NCBI RefSeq assembly: GCF_001605885.1
Contig: NZ_LRPE01000039.1
Location: 1 to 64,000, forward strand
Origin: Acinetobacter lactucae
GTDB lineage: Bacteria; Pseudomonadota; Gammaproteobacteria; Pseudomonadales; Moraxellaceae
Direction of reading: 5' to 3'
Length of the DNA: 64,000 nt
Shown: positions 20,495 to 29,455 of the stretch, piece by piece
Layout: each line of letters starts with the position of its first letter
How positions within the stretch are numbered: the stretch's first letter is position 1
Notes under the pieces: model-generated
Told to the model about the DNA's origin: nothing
Seen by the model: the letters and a program-made list of their open reading frames with translations, nothing else
Databases searched by the model: none
Position numbers and translations under genes: made by a program

Positions 20495-22726
20495 ATGTTT
20501 TTACTAAAAAATCTCGTATCTTCGATATCAAAAGTGACTCAAGACTTGGGCAACATTATATCGGTGAACACTACTGTAACGGGCGGCTCTTCTGTTGAGG
20601 GTCAGATATCAACCTCTGGTTTACTTTCAGACACTCTATCTACAGTAACAAATACCCTTACTACGACCACAACGGGCCTTATTTCTGATACCGTTGGTAC
20701 TGTTACTGGCAGTATCGGTTCTACAAGTCCTGTAGACACAGTAACTAATATTATTGGCGGAGTAACTGGCGGTATTGATCTTGGAACTTCTCCAATTTCT
20801 CCAGTTATTGACGTTGTTCAAGGTGGTATCGACATTCTTCAGGGTGTTGAAAGCCTAAAAACTGAAATTATCAATACTGGCATTGAAACTGTTGCGGATA
20901 CTATCATTGGTGTCCTTCCTCAAACTGAACACCCTGTTTCTGAAATTGCTGATCTTGGCACTTTAACTTTCGAAACTTCTCGTGACACAGTAAATGGCAC
21001 GCTTGAAGTTATTTCTGATCTAGTGGGTGGAGATATTCAAGGCGCAACTGAGTCTGCTACTGGTGTCGTTGAAACATTAATCACTAATGGCACAACTGCG
21101 ACTGGTATTGTTACTGAGGTTGTCGGCAGCATTACAGATGTCGTTGGCGGTGTAACTGGTGGTGTTGATGGTAACCCTCTCGAAGTAATTACCGATATTA
21201 TTGGCGGTGTAACTGGCGGTGTTGATGGTAATCCGCTTGAAGTAATTACTGATATTATCGGCGGCGTAACTGGTGGCGTTGACGGAAATCCGCTTGAAGT
21301 AATTACTGACATTATCGGTGGTGTAACTGGTGGTATCGGTGATGGCACATCTCCAATCTCACCAGTTATTGACGTTGTTCAAGGCGGCATTGATATTATA
21401 CAAGGGGTAGAAAGTTTAAAAACTGAGATCATTAATACTGGTATCGACACTGTTGCTGATACTATTATTGGTATTCTTCCACAAACTGAATACCCAGTTT
21501 CAGACCTAGCAGATCTTGGTACTTTAACCTTTGAAACCTCACGCGACACGGTAAATGGTGCTCTTGAAGTTGTTTCTGATTTAGTTGGTGGCGACATTCA
21601 AGGGGCTACTGAATCAGCAACAGGTATTCTCGATACGCTGATTACAAATGGCACAACTGCTACTGGAATTATTAATAACATTATCGGCGGCGCAACAAGT
21701 GGTGATAGCCCACTTGGCGTGGTAACCGACATTATTGGTGGTGTAACTGGTGGCGTTGACGGTAACCCACTTGAAGTAATTACTGACATTATCGGTGGTG
21801 TAACTGGTGGCGTTGACGGTAACCCACTTGAAGTAATTACTGACATTATCGGTGGTGTAACTGGTGGTGTTGATGGAAACCCACTTGAGGTAATTACTGA
21901 CATCATCGGTGGTGTAACTGGTGGTGTTGATGGAAACCCACTTGAGGTAATCACTGACATCATTGGTGGTGTAACTGGCGGAATCGGTGGTGGAACTTCT
22001 CCAATCTCTCCAGTCATTGATGTCGTTCAAGGCGGTATTGATATTCTTCAGGGTGTAGAAAGCTTAAAAACTGAAATTATCAACACTGGTATCGACACTG
22101 TTGCTAACACAATCATTGGTATTCTTCCACAAGCAGAACATCCTGTTTCTGAAATTGCCGACCTCGGCACATTAACTTTTGAAACTTCTCGCGACACAGT
22201 AAACGGCGCACTTGAAGTTGTTTCTGATTTAGTTGGTGGTGACATCCAAGGTGCTACCGAATCTGCTACTGGTATTCTCGATACGCTTATTACAAATGGA
22301 ACAACTGCTACTGGATTAGTAACAGAAATCATTGGTGGATTGACAGGAACTATTGGTGGAGTTACTGGTGGAGATAGCTCACTAGGCTTAGTTACTGATT
22401 TACTTGGCGGTTTAACTGGTAGCGTAGATGGTGATAGTCCTCTTGGCTTAGTGACCGACCTTCTAGGCGGCTTAACTGGTGGCGTTACTGGCGGTACAGA
22501 CAACCCTATCGGCATCGTAACAGATATCGTGGGTAGCTTAACGGGCGGTGTGACTGGGGAAGGCGGATTAGATGTTATCTCTAATTTACTAGGTGGATTA
22601 ACTGGTGGCAGCTTACTCGGTGGTGTAACGTCTACAGTATCTAATGTAACTAATACAACGCATACTATCGTACCTACATCATTACTTACTGATAACTTCT
22701 TAGAAAACTCTTTCAATACTGTTTAA
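20495..22726 (+). CDS. large Gly/Thr/Val-rich repeat protein, putative surface or secreted protein
   Basis: Product of 743 residues made almost entirely of repeats. A 108-residue module beginning GTSPISPVIDVVQGGIDI and ending NGTTATG occurs three times (residues 97-204, 284-391, 500-607). Between them lie arrays of a 19-residue unit VTGGVDGNPLEVITDIIGG: three copies at 220-276 and four at 417-492. The C-terminal third continues with related LVTDLLGGLTGG units, and the N-terminus is hydrophobic but is not a typical signal peptide. Cys is absent, Lys is almost absent and acidic residues are frequent. Automated pipelines may call such proteins collagen-like, but Gly is not at every third position. 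A fibrous surface or matrix protein is likely by composition; function is unknown. An AGGAAA ribosome site and its own terminator are present. Confidence 0.8.
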   Translation: MFLLKNLVSSISKVTQDLGNIISVNTTVTGGSSVEGQISTSGLLSDTLSTVTNTLTTTTTGLISDTVGTVTGSIGSTSPVDTVTNIIGGVTGGIDLGTSPISPVIDVVQGGIDILQGVESLKTEIINTGIETVADTIIGVLPQTEHPVSEIADLGTLTFETSRDTVNGTLEVISDLVGGDIQGATESATGVVETLITNGTTATGIVTEVVGSITDVVGGVTGGVDGNPLEVITDIIGGVTGGVDGNPLEVITDIIGGVTGGVDGNPLEVITDIIGGVTGGIGDGTSPISPVIDVVQGGIDIIQGVESLKTEIINTGIDTVADTIIGILPQTEYPVSDLADLGTLTFETSRDTVNGALEVVSDLVGGDIQGATESATGILDTLITNGTTATGIINNIIGGATSGDSPLGVVTDIIGGVTGGVDGNPLEVITDIIGGVTGGVDGNPLEVITDIIGGVTGGVDGNPLEVITDIIGGVTGGVDGNPLEVITDIIGGVTGGIGGGTSPISPVIDVVQGGIDILQGVESLKTEIINTGIDTVANTIIGILPQAEHPVSEIADLGTLTFETSRDTVNGALEVVSDLVGGDIQGATESATGILDTLITNGTTATGLVTEIIGGLTGTIGGVTGGDSSLGLVTDLLGGLTGSVDGDSPLGLVTDLLGGLTGGVTGGTDNPIGIVTDIVGSLTGGVTGEGGLDVISNLLGGLTGGSLLGGVTSTVSNVTNTTHTIVPTSLLTDNFLENSFNTV
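20783..21106 (+). repeat. 108-residue module, copy 1 of 3
   Basis: Encodes residues 97-204 of the repeat protein; near-identical protein modules are encoded at 21344-21667 and 21992-22315, with many synonymous differences at DNA level. Confidence 0.85.
21152..21322 (+). repeat. 57-bp tandem repeat array 1 (three units)
   Basis: Three head-to-tail 57-bp units each encoding VTGGVDGNPLEVITDIIGG, with scattered synonymous changes. Confidence 0.9.
21344..21667 (+). repeat. 108-residue module, copy 2 of 3
   Basis: Encodes residues 284-391; differs from the other modules at a few positions such as TEYPVSDLAD for TEHPVSEIAD. Confidence 0.85.
21743..21970 (+). repeat. 57-bp tandem repeat array 2 (four units)
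   Basis: Four consecutive 57-bp units; neighbouring units are almost identical in DNA, more so than the first array, which indicates recent expansion or gene conversion. Confidence 0.9.
21992..22315 (+). repeat. 108-residue module, copy 3 of 3
   Basis: Encodes residues 500-607 of the repeat protein; same length as the other two modules. Confidence 0.85.
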
Positions 22727-22737
22727 TATAAGTCGTA

Positions 22738-22770
22738 AAATAAAGCCACTTATTACAAGTGGCTTTATTT
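22738..22770. terminator. bidirectional terminator after repeat-protein gene
   Basis: Perfect 13-bp inverted repeat (22738-22750 with 22758-22770), A-rich left and T-rich right, between convergent genes. Confidence 0.88.
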
Positions 22771-22789
22771 ATTGATATATCTTTAAATA

Positions 22790-23383
22790 TTAATTCATTT
22801 CTTCCCATCTATAATATTTCTTATGCGCCAGCTCTAACATTGCATAATCATTAGGTGTATCACCATAAGCATAAATTGTAGAATACTGAGTTAAATCATA
22901 TTTGTTTTTTATTCTATTTACTTTTTCTAAATAACCACAATCACCATTAATAAAATCACCTGTCAAAATACCATCACGTATTTCAAGTTGATTACATATA
23001 ACGTCTAAATCTAAAGATTGGCACCAGCTTTCTAGATAAACGCCTAATGATGCAGATACAACAACAACCTGATCACCTTGTTGTTTATGCCAAAGAATAC
23101 GTTCTAAAGCATTTTGACGCACACAGGTAGGGAGTACATTTTTAGCAAACTCTTGCCCTATATATTTTAGGGAATCCGCATCATAGCCCACGTATCCCAC
23201 TTGGCAGAGTTTAGTTCGAATAGTTTTATCGGTTACCCATTCAAGCTTATAACCCGCTATATAAGGTGCAAGTCGAATACCACCTAGTATTTGAGCTTTT
23301 TTATTTAAAGAAAATTTAAGGAATAGGCTGAATGTATCGCTGTGAGTGATCGTGCCGTCAAAGTCAAATAAAGCTAAGTTCAT
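22790..23383 (-). CDS. HAD-IB family phosphatase (SerB-like)
   Basis: Cytoplasmic haloacid-dehalogenase phosphatase of 197 residues. Motif I is DFDGT with nucleophile D7 and acid/base D9, motif II is VVVVSAS at about 102-108, the motif III Lys lies in the EKVNRIK segment, and motif IV is GDTPND at about 178. The helical cap after motif I (SLFLKFSLNKKAQI...) is that of subclass IB, which includes phosphoserine phosphatases and the lyso-lipid/CicA-like enzymes. The substrate cannot be deduced. It is convergent with the repeat-protein gene and shares the tRNA-flanked pocket. Confidence 0.88.
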   Translation of the reverse strand: MNLALFDFDGTITHSDTFSLFLKFSLNKKAQILGGIRLAPYIAGYKLEWVTDKTIRTKLCQVGYVGYDADSLKYIGQEFAKNVLPTCVRQNALERILWHKQQGDQVVVVSASLGVYLESWCQSLDLDVICNQLEIRDGILTGDFINGDCGYLEKVNRIKNKYDLTQYSTIYAYGDTPNDYAMLELAHKKYYRWEEMN

Positions 23384-23452
23384 TTATGATTATCTCTAAT
23401 ATAATTAAAAAGTTATAAATTTAGATTTTTTTAAAGTACTAAAAAGCAGGCA

Positions 23453-23477
23453 CAAAAAAACCGCTATAAAAGCGGTT
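23453..23477 (-). terminator. terminator of the tRNA-Arg/Ser cluster
   Basis: Stem AACCGCT/AGCGGTT with loop ATAAA and a 7-A run giving a U-tract on the minus strand, 13 bp beyond tRNA-Arg copy 2. Confidence 0.8.
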
Positions 23478-23489
23478 AATTCTTCAAGT

Positions 23490-23566
23490 TGGTGCGCTCA
23501 GAGAGATTCGAACTCCCGACCCCTTAGTTCGTAGCCAAGTGCTCTATCCAGCTGAGCTATGAGCGC
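23490..23566 (-). tRNA. tRNA-Arg (anticodon ACG), copy 2
   Basis: A 77-nt sequence identical to copy 1, with encoded CCA. It is 39 bp downstream of copy 3 on the minus strand, so the cluster is transcribed as Ser-Arg-Arg. Confidence 0.96.
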
Positions 23567-23605
23567 GTAACTTGTGTGCCTTTCAGCGATTCGTTCTATT
23601 TTACT

Positions 23606-23682
23606 TGGTGCGCTCAGAGAGATTCGAACTCCCGACCCCTTAGTTCGTAGCCAAGTGCTCTATCCAGCTGAGCTATGAGCGC
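23606..23682 (-). tRNA. tRNA-Arg (anticodon ACG), copy 3
   Basis: Third identical 77-nt tRNA-Arg(ACG) with encoded CCA, 10 bp from tRNA-Ser. Tandem identical copies are natural substrates for recombination. Confidence 0.96.
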
Positions 23683-23692
23683 ATTAAGTAAA

Positions 23693-23783
23693 TGGCGGTG
23701 AGAGAGGGATTCGAACCCTCGATACCAGTAATAGGTATGCTTCCTTAGCAGGGAAGTGATTTCAGCCACTCATCCACCTCACC
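23693..23783 (-). tRNA. tRNA-Ser (anticodon GCT)
   Basis: A 91-nt class II tRNA with a long variable arm (GCATACC...GGTATCG region). The acceptor stem is GGTGAGG/TCTCACC with discriminator G and encoded CCA; the anticodon loop carries GCT, reading AGU/AGC. It is the first gene of the minus-strand tRNA cluster. Confidence 0.95.
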
Positions 23784-24044
23784 GGAACGAGCCGCCATAA
23801 TACAAACTAAAACCCTATTGTTCAAGTCATCATAGTGAAATTTTCTTGTTTTTTAGTTCAATGAATTATTTTTTAAGCAATTTTCTCATTATTTTCGTCT
23901 TTTTCGATCAAACGCTTGTTAAGATAGATATTATTTCTTCATTAAAATACTGTAGTGCATAACACATTATTGCAAACCTAAACGTGCAGTTCGGGTCTGC
24001 ATGACTTATGCTAAACTTATCTGCCAAGCGTGAAACCAAACGAC

Positions 24045-26462
24045 ATGACAAAAAACTGGGCTGACCCCGAAGCAAAAGCTGAAGCTGAACGTTATGACAA
24101 TCCTATTCCAAGCCGTACTCTTATTTTAGATACATTGGAACAATTGCAGACACCGCAATCTCATGCAGAACTTGTCGATCATTTTAATATTCATGACCAA
24201 AAAAGTATTGAAGCTCTAAGTCACCGCTTAAGTGCCATGGTTCGTGATGGCCAAATCATGAAAGACGGTTTTAAATTTCAGTTGGTGGCAGATCAACCAA
24301 CCTATGAGGCAACTGTTTACATTAATAGTAAAGGTTTAGGTACGGCACATATTGATGGTCAAACTGATCTTTTACTTCCTGAACGCGAATTACGTTTAGT
24401 ATTTAATGGTGACCGAGTTAGAGTGCGCCAGACTTCGGTTGACCGTAAAGGTAAACCTTGGGGTTTTATCACAGAAGTTTTACAGCATCGTGTTAAACAA
24501 TTAATTGGTAAATTGTCAGTTCACGATGGCGAATATTTTATTCAACCCAACAATCCAAATCAGCACCAACCTATTCCCTTAGAAAAAGAACTGGTAACCC
24601 ACGCTGAAGCAAATGTTGGCGATATGCTACGTGTCGCAATAGATAGTTATCCGACTCGTGAAGAATTTGCGACGGCGCATATTATTCAATCTATGGCCGA
24701 CAAAGCTGATACAGAAATTATTATTCCACAAACTATTCTTGAGTTTGGCTTACCTTACGAATTTCCAGATGAAGTTATAAAAGAAGCTGAAAGTTTTAAA
24801 GAGCCTTCCGCTCAAGATCGTGAAGGCCGCATCGATTTACGAGATTTAGCATTAGTTACGATCGATGGTGAAGATGCTCGAGATTTTGACGATGCGGTTT
24901 ATGCAGAAAAGCGTCCAGGTGGCGGTTATCGTGTAGTTGTCGCGATTGCTGATGTTAGCCATTATGTACGCTTAGACTCAGCCCTCAATGAAGAAGCTGA
25001 GGAACGTGGTACTTCTGTATACTTCCCTCACTTTGTATTACCGATGCTACCAGAGGCTTTATCAAATGGCTTATGCTCTTTGAACCCTCATGTAGACCGT
25101 TTATGTATGGTCTGTGACTTGAAGCTCTCTCGTACAGGCCGTGTAACAGGTTACGATTTTTATCCATCGGTCATGCATTCAAAAGCACGGTTGACCTATA
25201 CACAGGTAGCACAATATTTTGACGGCGCAACAGATGCGATTCCAAAAGATCGTGATGTTCATAAATCTTTGAATACGCTTTTCCAGCTTTATCAGATTTT
25301 GAAAAATTTACGTGCTGATCGTCATGCAATGGAATTTGAAACCATTGAAACCTACATGACTTTTGATGAGCTAGGCGGGATTAAAGAAATTTTGCCACGT
25401 ACACGTAATGAAGCACATAAGCTCATTGAAGAGTGTATGTTGCTTGCTAACGTTGCTGCGGCTGAATATGCATTAGAACATGATGTTCCAATGTTATATC
25501 GCGTGCACGAAGCGCCAGAGTTCTCTCGTATTCAAAAAGTAAAAGACTTTGTAAAATTACTGGGTCTACCCTTCCCTGACCAGCCAACTCAAGCAGACTA
25601 TCAAAGAGTTATTGAGGCAACTAAAGATCGTATTGATGCACCGAGCATTCATGCTGTCTTATTACGCTCAATGATGCAAGCTTATTATGGCGCTAAAAAT
25701 GCAGGGCACTATGGTTTGGCTTATGAAGCTTATACGCATTTTACTTCGCCAATCCGTCGCTACCCAGATTTATTATTACACCGTGCCATTAAAGCACATC
25801 TCAAACAAAAGCCTTTTCCACTCTCTGGTGCTGCACTAGATGATGCAGGTGAACATTTCTCTCAAACCGAGCGTCGTGCTGATGAAGCATCTCGCAGCGT
25901 AACGACTTGGTTGAAGTGCCACTACATGCAACAGCATTTAGGGGATGAGTTTATAGGTATTGTGAGTGCAGTAACCGAATTTGGTTTGTTTGTGACGCTG
26001 AAAGATCTATATGTCGATGGCATGATTCATATTAGCCAACTCGGCGATGACTTCTTTATTTATGACCAAGCGAGTCAAAATCTAGTAGGTCAAAATCGTG
26101 GTCAAGTCTTTGGTTTAGGCGATGAAGTTAAAATTCAGGTTGCTGGCGTCAATCTGGAAGAACGTAAAATTGACTTCCAGCTGATTAAACAAGTAACTCA
26201 TGCAGGCCGAGTAGTTCGTAGCCGTGCACCGCGCACGACTAAAACAACTGCACAGGCTAACGAAGAAGTCTTTAGTAAACCAACCGTCAGCAGTGATGGT
26301 GAAAGACCTGTTCACAAAAAGAAAGAAAAAAGCAAGCCAAGTTCTTACACCAAAAAATCTGGTAAAAAAACCTCAGCAAAAGCTGAGACTAAACCAGAGA
26401 AGGTGAAGAAAAAATCGAAGCCTAAAAAGAAAAAGTCGAATGCAAAATCAAAGGCTGAATAA
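24045..26462 (+). CDS. rnr: ribonuclease R
   Basis: Processive 3'-to-5' exoribonuclease that degrades structured RNA, including rRNA and tmRNA-tagged mRNA. Order of domains: N-terminal winged helix (about residues 15-75), two cold-shock domains (about 80-240), the RNB catalytic domain with the metal-binding DGEDARDFDDAVY motif (about 276-288) and TSPIRRYPDLLLHRA, an S1 domain (about 640-720) with GIVSAVTEFGLFVTLKDLYVDGMIHISQL, and a Lys-rich tail. The frame is open to a GTG at 24030, but the ATG at 24045 (MTKNWADPEAKAEAERYD) is preferred. Neither has a strong ribosome site. Confidence 0.95.
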   Translation: MTKNWADPEAKAEAERYDNPIPSRTLILDTLEQLQTPQSHAELVDHFNIHDQKSIEALSHRLSAMVRDGQIMKDGFKFQLVADQPTYEATVYINSKGLGTAHIDGQTDLLLPERELRLVFNGDRVRVRQTSVDRKGKPWGFITEVLQHRVKQLIGKLSVHDGEYFIQPNNPNQHQPIPLEKELVTHAEANVGDMLRVAIDSYPTREEFATAHIIQSMADKADTEIIIPQTILEFGLPYEFPDEVIKEAESFKEPSAQDREGRIDLRDLALVTIDGEDARDFDDAVYAEKRPGGGYRVVVAIADVSHYVRLDSALNEEAEERGTSVYFPHFVLPMLPEALSNGLCSLNPHVDRLCMVCDLKLSRTGRVTGYDFYPSVMHSKARLTYTQVAQYFDGATDAIPKDRDVHKSLNTLFQLYQILKNLRADRHAMEFETIETYMTFDELGGIKEILPRTRNEAHKLIEECMLLANVAAAEYALEHDVPMLYRVHEAPEFSRIQKVKDFVKLLGLPFPDQPTQADYQRVIEATKDRIDAPSIHAVLLRSMMQAYYGAKNAGHYGLAYEAYTHFTSPIRRYPDLLLHRAIKAHLKQKPFPLSGAALDDAGEHFSQTERRADEASRSVTTWLKCHYMQQHLGDEFIGIVSAVTEFGLFVTLKDLYVDGMIHISQLGDDFFIYDQASQNLVGQNRGQVFGLGDEVKIQVAGVNLEERKIDFQLIKQVTHAGRVVRSRAPRTTKTTAQANEEVFSKPTVSSDGERPVHKKKEKSKPSSYTKKSGKKTSAKAETKPEKVKKKSKPKKKKSNAKSKAE

Positions 26463-26488
26463 TGAGTAAATAATTATCACGTTTTAGT

Positions 26489-26520
26489 AATAAGTCTCCA
26501 ATAGGAGGCTTATTTCTTTT
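26489..26520 (+). terminator. terminator of rnr
   Basis: Eleven-bp stem with one G-U pair (26489-26499 with 26504-26514), 4-nt loop, then T-rich sequence. Confidence 0.75.
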
Positions 26521-26611
26521 TAAAAGGGTTATTTTACAGATTAAGCTTGATTTCCGACTTCAGAGGACCTACATCTAATACTATGTTTAAAAAATAATGT
26601 GGCTATTAGCA

Positions 26612-28651
26612 ATGACTTTACAGCAAGCGACTTTACCAACTCCTCATTTTGATCAAATCAAATTAGAAAATTTAAAACAGGATATTCAGCAAGCAATTCA
26701 AGCTGGACAAGAGTTTTTAAATACACTTACAGCCGCACCTATAGATACAGCTCAGCAACTTGCCGTACTTGAGCAAGTCGATACGCTTGAAAATAATCTA
26801 AGTGAATCATGGGGTGTTCTATCGCACTTAAATGCAGTAATGAGTAATTCAGAAACGAGAGAAGTTTATCAATCCTTATTACCAGCATTGAGTGAATATT
26901 ACACTCAGCTTGGTCAACATACGGCGCTTTATCAAACTTATCAACACATCCATGATGGTCAAGGCTATACGTCGCTTAGCCCAGCCCAACAAAGTGCGAT
27001 TCGCCTAGCTTTACGTGACTTTAAACTTTCTGGTGTAGCCTTAGAGGGTGAAGAGAAAAAACGTTATGCAGAGATTTCTGCGCGTCTTTCACAGCTTTCT
27101 TCTGATTTTTCAAATCACGTACTTGATGCAACACAAGCTTACTTTAAGCCACTTACCGAAGATCAGCTAAAAGGTCTTCCAGAAAGTAATATTGAATTAT
27201 TAAAACAGTACGGCAAACAACGTGAACTTGATCAAGCTGTAGCAACCCTAGATTTTCCAGCATATTTTGCAATCATGACTTATGCCGATGACCGTGCATT
27301 GCGTGAAGAGCTTTATAGAGCTTATGTAACTCGTGCATCTGATCAGTCTGAACAAACTGAGTTTGATAACAGCAAAATTATGGAAGAAATTTTGAGTCTT
27401 CGTCAGGAAATGGCGAAACTACTTGGTTTCAATAACTATGCTGAATATTCTCTGGCAAGCAAAATGGCACCAGACGTAAAAACAGTACATGATTTTTTGG
27501 TTGACCTAGCAGAGCATGCGCGTGCTCCTGCGCTTCAAGAAGTTGCCGAACTTCAAGAAATTGCCAAACAAGATGGTGTTGATGAACTTAAACCTTGGGA
27601 TACAACTTACTATTCTGAAAAGCTTAAACAGCAACAATTCAACTTATCTCAAGAAGCATTAAAACCTTATTTTCCTGCACCTAAAGTTATTCAGGGATTA
27701 TTCCAGATTGTGCAGCGTCTATACGGCATTAACATTATTGAAAGACAAACACCTGTTTGGCATCCAGATGCACGCTATTTTGAATTAGAAGACCAAGGCC
27801 AAGTGATTGGTGGCTTCTTCTTTGACATCTATGCACGTACAGGTAAACGTGGCGGCGCATGGATGAATGGTTTCCGTTCGCGCATGCAAACACTTCATGG
27901 TTTACAAAAACCAATTTGCTACATGGTGTGTAATTTCACTCCTCCAGTAGGTGACCAACCTGCTTTATTGACTCATGACGAAGTGATTACTTTGTTCCAC
28001 GAGTTTGGACATGGTTTACATCATATGTTGACCGAAGTAGATAATATCTCGGTTGCAGGAACGCACGGTGTTGCTTGGGATGCAGTAGAGCTACCAAGCC
28101 AGTTTATGGAGTTCTGGTCATGGGATAAAGAAAGCCTCGATGTACTAAGTGAACACATCGATAGTAAACAAACTTTGCCACAAGAATTACTGGATGCTTT
28201 ATTAAATGCCCGATTCTTCCAATCTGGTATGCAAACTTTGCGTCAGCTTGAATTTGCGTTGTTTGACTTGACCATTCACACCAAAACACCTGCCCTGAAC
28301 AGTGAGCAAATTCAGCAAACATTAAATGATATTCGTAAGCAATATGCGGTCGTTCCTACTGTCGACTACAACCGTTTCCAACATAGTTTTAGTCATATTT
28401 TTGCTGGCGGTTATGCCGCAGGTTATTACTCTTACAAATGGGCAGAAGTTTTAGCAAGTGATGCATTTGATCGTTTTGAAAATGAAGGCATTTTTAACAC
28501 TCAAACGGGTAAAGAATTCCGTCAGGCAATTCTAGCTGTGGGTGGAAAAGACACTGCGCTTGAGGCATTTGTTAATTTCCGTGGGCGCGAGCCTAAAATT
28601 GACGCGCTGTTACGTCATCAAGGTTGGACGAATGACAACAAAACCGCTTAA
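26612..28651 (+). CDS. prlC: oligopeptidase A (M3 metallopeptidase)
   Basis: Cytoplasmic zinc oligopeptidase that degrades signal peptides and other short peptides. The zinc site is HEFGH at about 463-467, with the third ligand Glu in DAVELPSQFMEFW about 27 residues later. The N-terminal helical lid and overall length (about 680) fit the M3A family. The frame opens at an ATG at 26597 (MWLLA), but the ATG at 26612 (MTLQQATLPTP) better matches the family N-terminus; neither has a clear ribosome site. yheV and a small membrane protein follow closely. Confidence 0.94.
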   Translation: MTLQQATLPTPHFDQIKLENLKQDIQQAIQAGQEFLNTLTAAPIDTAQQLAVLEQVDTLENNLSESWGVLSHLNAVMSNSETREVYQSLLPALSEYYTQLGQHTALYQTYQHIHDGQGYTSLSPAQQSAIRLALRDFKLSGVALEGEEKKRYAEISARLSQLSSDFSNHVLDATQAYFKPLTEDQLKGLPESNIELLKQYGKQRELDQAVATLDFPAYFAIMTYADDRALREELYRAYVTRASDQSEQTEFDNSKIMEEILSLRQEMAKLLGFNNYAEYSLASKMAPDVKTVHDFLVDLAEHARAPALQEVAELQEIAKQDGVDELKPWDTTYYSEKLKQQQFNLSQEALKPYFPAPKVIQGLFQIVQRLYGINIIERQTPVWHPDARYFELEDQGQVIGGFFFDIYARTGKRGGAWMNGFRSRMQTLHGLQKPICYMVCNFTPPVGDQPALLTHDEVITLFHEFGHGLHHMLTEVDNISVAGTHGVAWDAVELPSQFMEFWSWDKESLDVLSEHIDSKQTLPQELLDALLNARFFQSGMQTLRQLEFALFDLTIHTKTPALNSEQIQQTLNDIRKQYAVVPTVDYNRFQHSFSHIFAGGYAAGYYSYKWAEVLASDAFDRFENEGIFNTQTGKEFRQAILAVGGKDTALEAFVNFRGREPKIDALLRHQGWTNDNKTA

Positions 28652-28691
28652 ACTATGGGCCTAAATTGATCGTGTGGTTAGGGTGATAAAG

Positions 28692-28901
28692 ATGAAAAAA
28701 CGTTTCATTGCTGGAGCAAAATGTCCAAAATGTGAAGCCATGGATCGAATTGTCATGCTAACCACCGCAGAAGACGAATGGATTGAATGTATCGAATGCG
28801 GTTATAGCGAAAATCGTCCGACTCATGTGGATGAGCCTGAAACACCTGCTATACCTGATGAAATTGGGGTAATACAGTTCAAGCCACGTCGTCCCGACTA
28901 A
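28692..28901 (+). CDS. yheV: YheV-like zinc-ribbon protein
   Basis: A 69-residue protein starting MKKRFIAGAKCPKC, with two CxxC pairs (C11/C14 and C33/C36) that would bind one zinc ion, and a C-terminal IGVIQFKPRRP typical of YheV. The function is unknown; a nucleic-acid or protein-binding role is possible. The ATG at 28692 follows an AGGGTG ribosome site; the frame extends upstream to 28674. It is 40 bp after prlC and 11 bp before the next gene, so a three-gene operon is likely. Confidence 0.85.
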   Translation: MKKRFIAGAKCPKCEAMDRIVMLTTAEDEWIECIECGYSENRPTHVDEPETPAIPDEIGVIQFKPRRPD

Positions 28902-28912
28902 AGGTCTTAAAC

Positions 28913-29344
28913 ATGCCACTACAAAGAAAACAAAACTCAAAATTATTATGGATTTTAATTGGGGGCTTAAGCATTCTCGTAGTGCTTTTTTTTGCAGCGC
29001 AATGGTTTTTTAAAAAAACCGAGTCGTCAGCACCACTGGTTGATCCACAACCTGTCTCAACACCCGCTCCTGCTAAACTGAAACCGACCGATCCACTACC
29101 AAGTTCTGAACCCTTAGCTGAAAATGCAAGCTCTCAGCAACTTGTCAGTGAAAATGTGCTTAAAGAACCAGTACCAGCCCAAGAGTCTTTAGCGAAGGAA
29201 GAAGTATCTAAACTTGAAGATATTCATCGCCAGTTAAAAGATCAGGAAGCAACCTTAAAAGCTCAGCATGCTGATGCTGATCAATTAACTAAACTCAAAG
29301 AAGAACAAGTTAAATTGCTTGAAGCTCAGCTCAAACAGCAATAG
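28913..29344 (+). CDS. small single-pass membrane protein with coiled coil
   Basis: Product of 143 residues: a basic N-terminus, one membrane helix (about residues 11-30), a Pro/Ser/Ala-rich linker (about 40-95) and a C-terminal heptad-like coiled coil (KLEDIHRQLKDQEATLKAQHADADQLTKL region, about 103-143). Topology is N-in by the positive-inside rule. No family is recognised; the layout recalls periplasmic spacer or scaffold proteins. It is the last gene of the prlC-yheV unit and ends at a terminator. Confidence 0.7.
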   Translation: MPLQRKQNSKLLWILIGGLSILVVLFFAAQWFFKKTESSAPLVDPQPVSTPAPAKLKPTDPLPSSEPLAENASSQQLVSENVLKEPVPAQESLAKEEVSKLEDIHRQLKDQEATLKAQHADADQLTKLKEEQVKLLEAQLKQQ

Positions 29345-29361
29345 TTTTTGAGTAAACTCTT

Positions 29362-29396
29362 AAAAAAGCTAAAGTCATCTATCTTTAGCTTTTTTT
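29362..29396 (+). terminator. terminator after prlC-yheV unit
   Basis: Perfect 13-bp inverted repeat (29362-29374 with 29383-29395), with poly-T right arm. Confidence 0.85.
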
Positions 29397-29455
29397 ATTT
29401 GGATTTTAAAATAGTACTAATTACCTGTTTCTAAATTTACTCAATCCACTTATTA

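Larger units (their letters stand above)
23451..23569. repeat. direct repeat copy 2 (tRNA-Arg plus terminator)
   Basis: Second copy of the 119-bp repeat at 19799-19917, containing the terminator and tRNA-Arg copy 2. Confidence 0.8.

Noticed and set aside
21152-21970. Possible CRISPR array because of regularly spaced direct repeats
   Set aside because: The 57-bp units are head-to-tail without unique spacers, in frame with a long coding sequence, and no cas genes are present.
21037-22716. Long minus-strand open frames (Pro/Ser-rich products up to 222 residues) opposite the repeat-protein gene
   Set aside because: They mirror the repeats of the plus-strand gene, have no ribosome sites, and their proteins (SGFPSTPPVTPP-type) are just the antisense reading of the 57-bp units.
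20495-22726. Collagen-like label for the repeat protein
   Set aside because: Gly does not occur at every third residue; the repeat periods are 19 and 108 residues.
19838-23783. Integrative element using tRNA genes as attachment site
   Set aside because: No integrase, excisionase or phage gene lies between the tRNA copies, so a classical island is not supported; only the duplicated flanks remain as evidence.
28104-28322. Minus-strand open frame inside prlC
   Set aside because: It is within the highly conserved M3 peptidase catalytic region and has no independent support.
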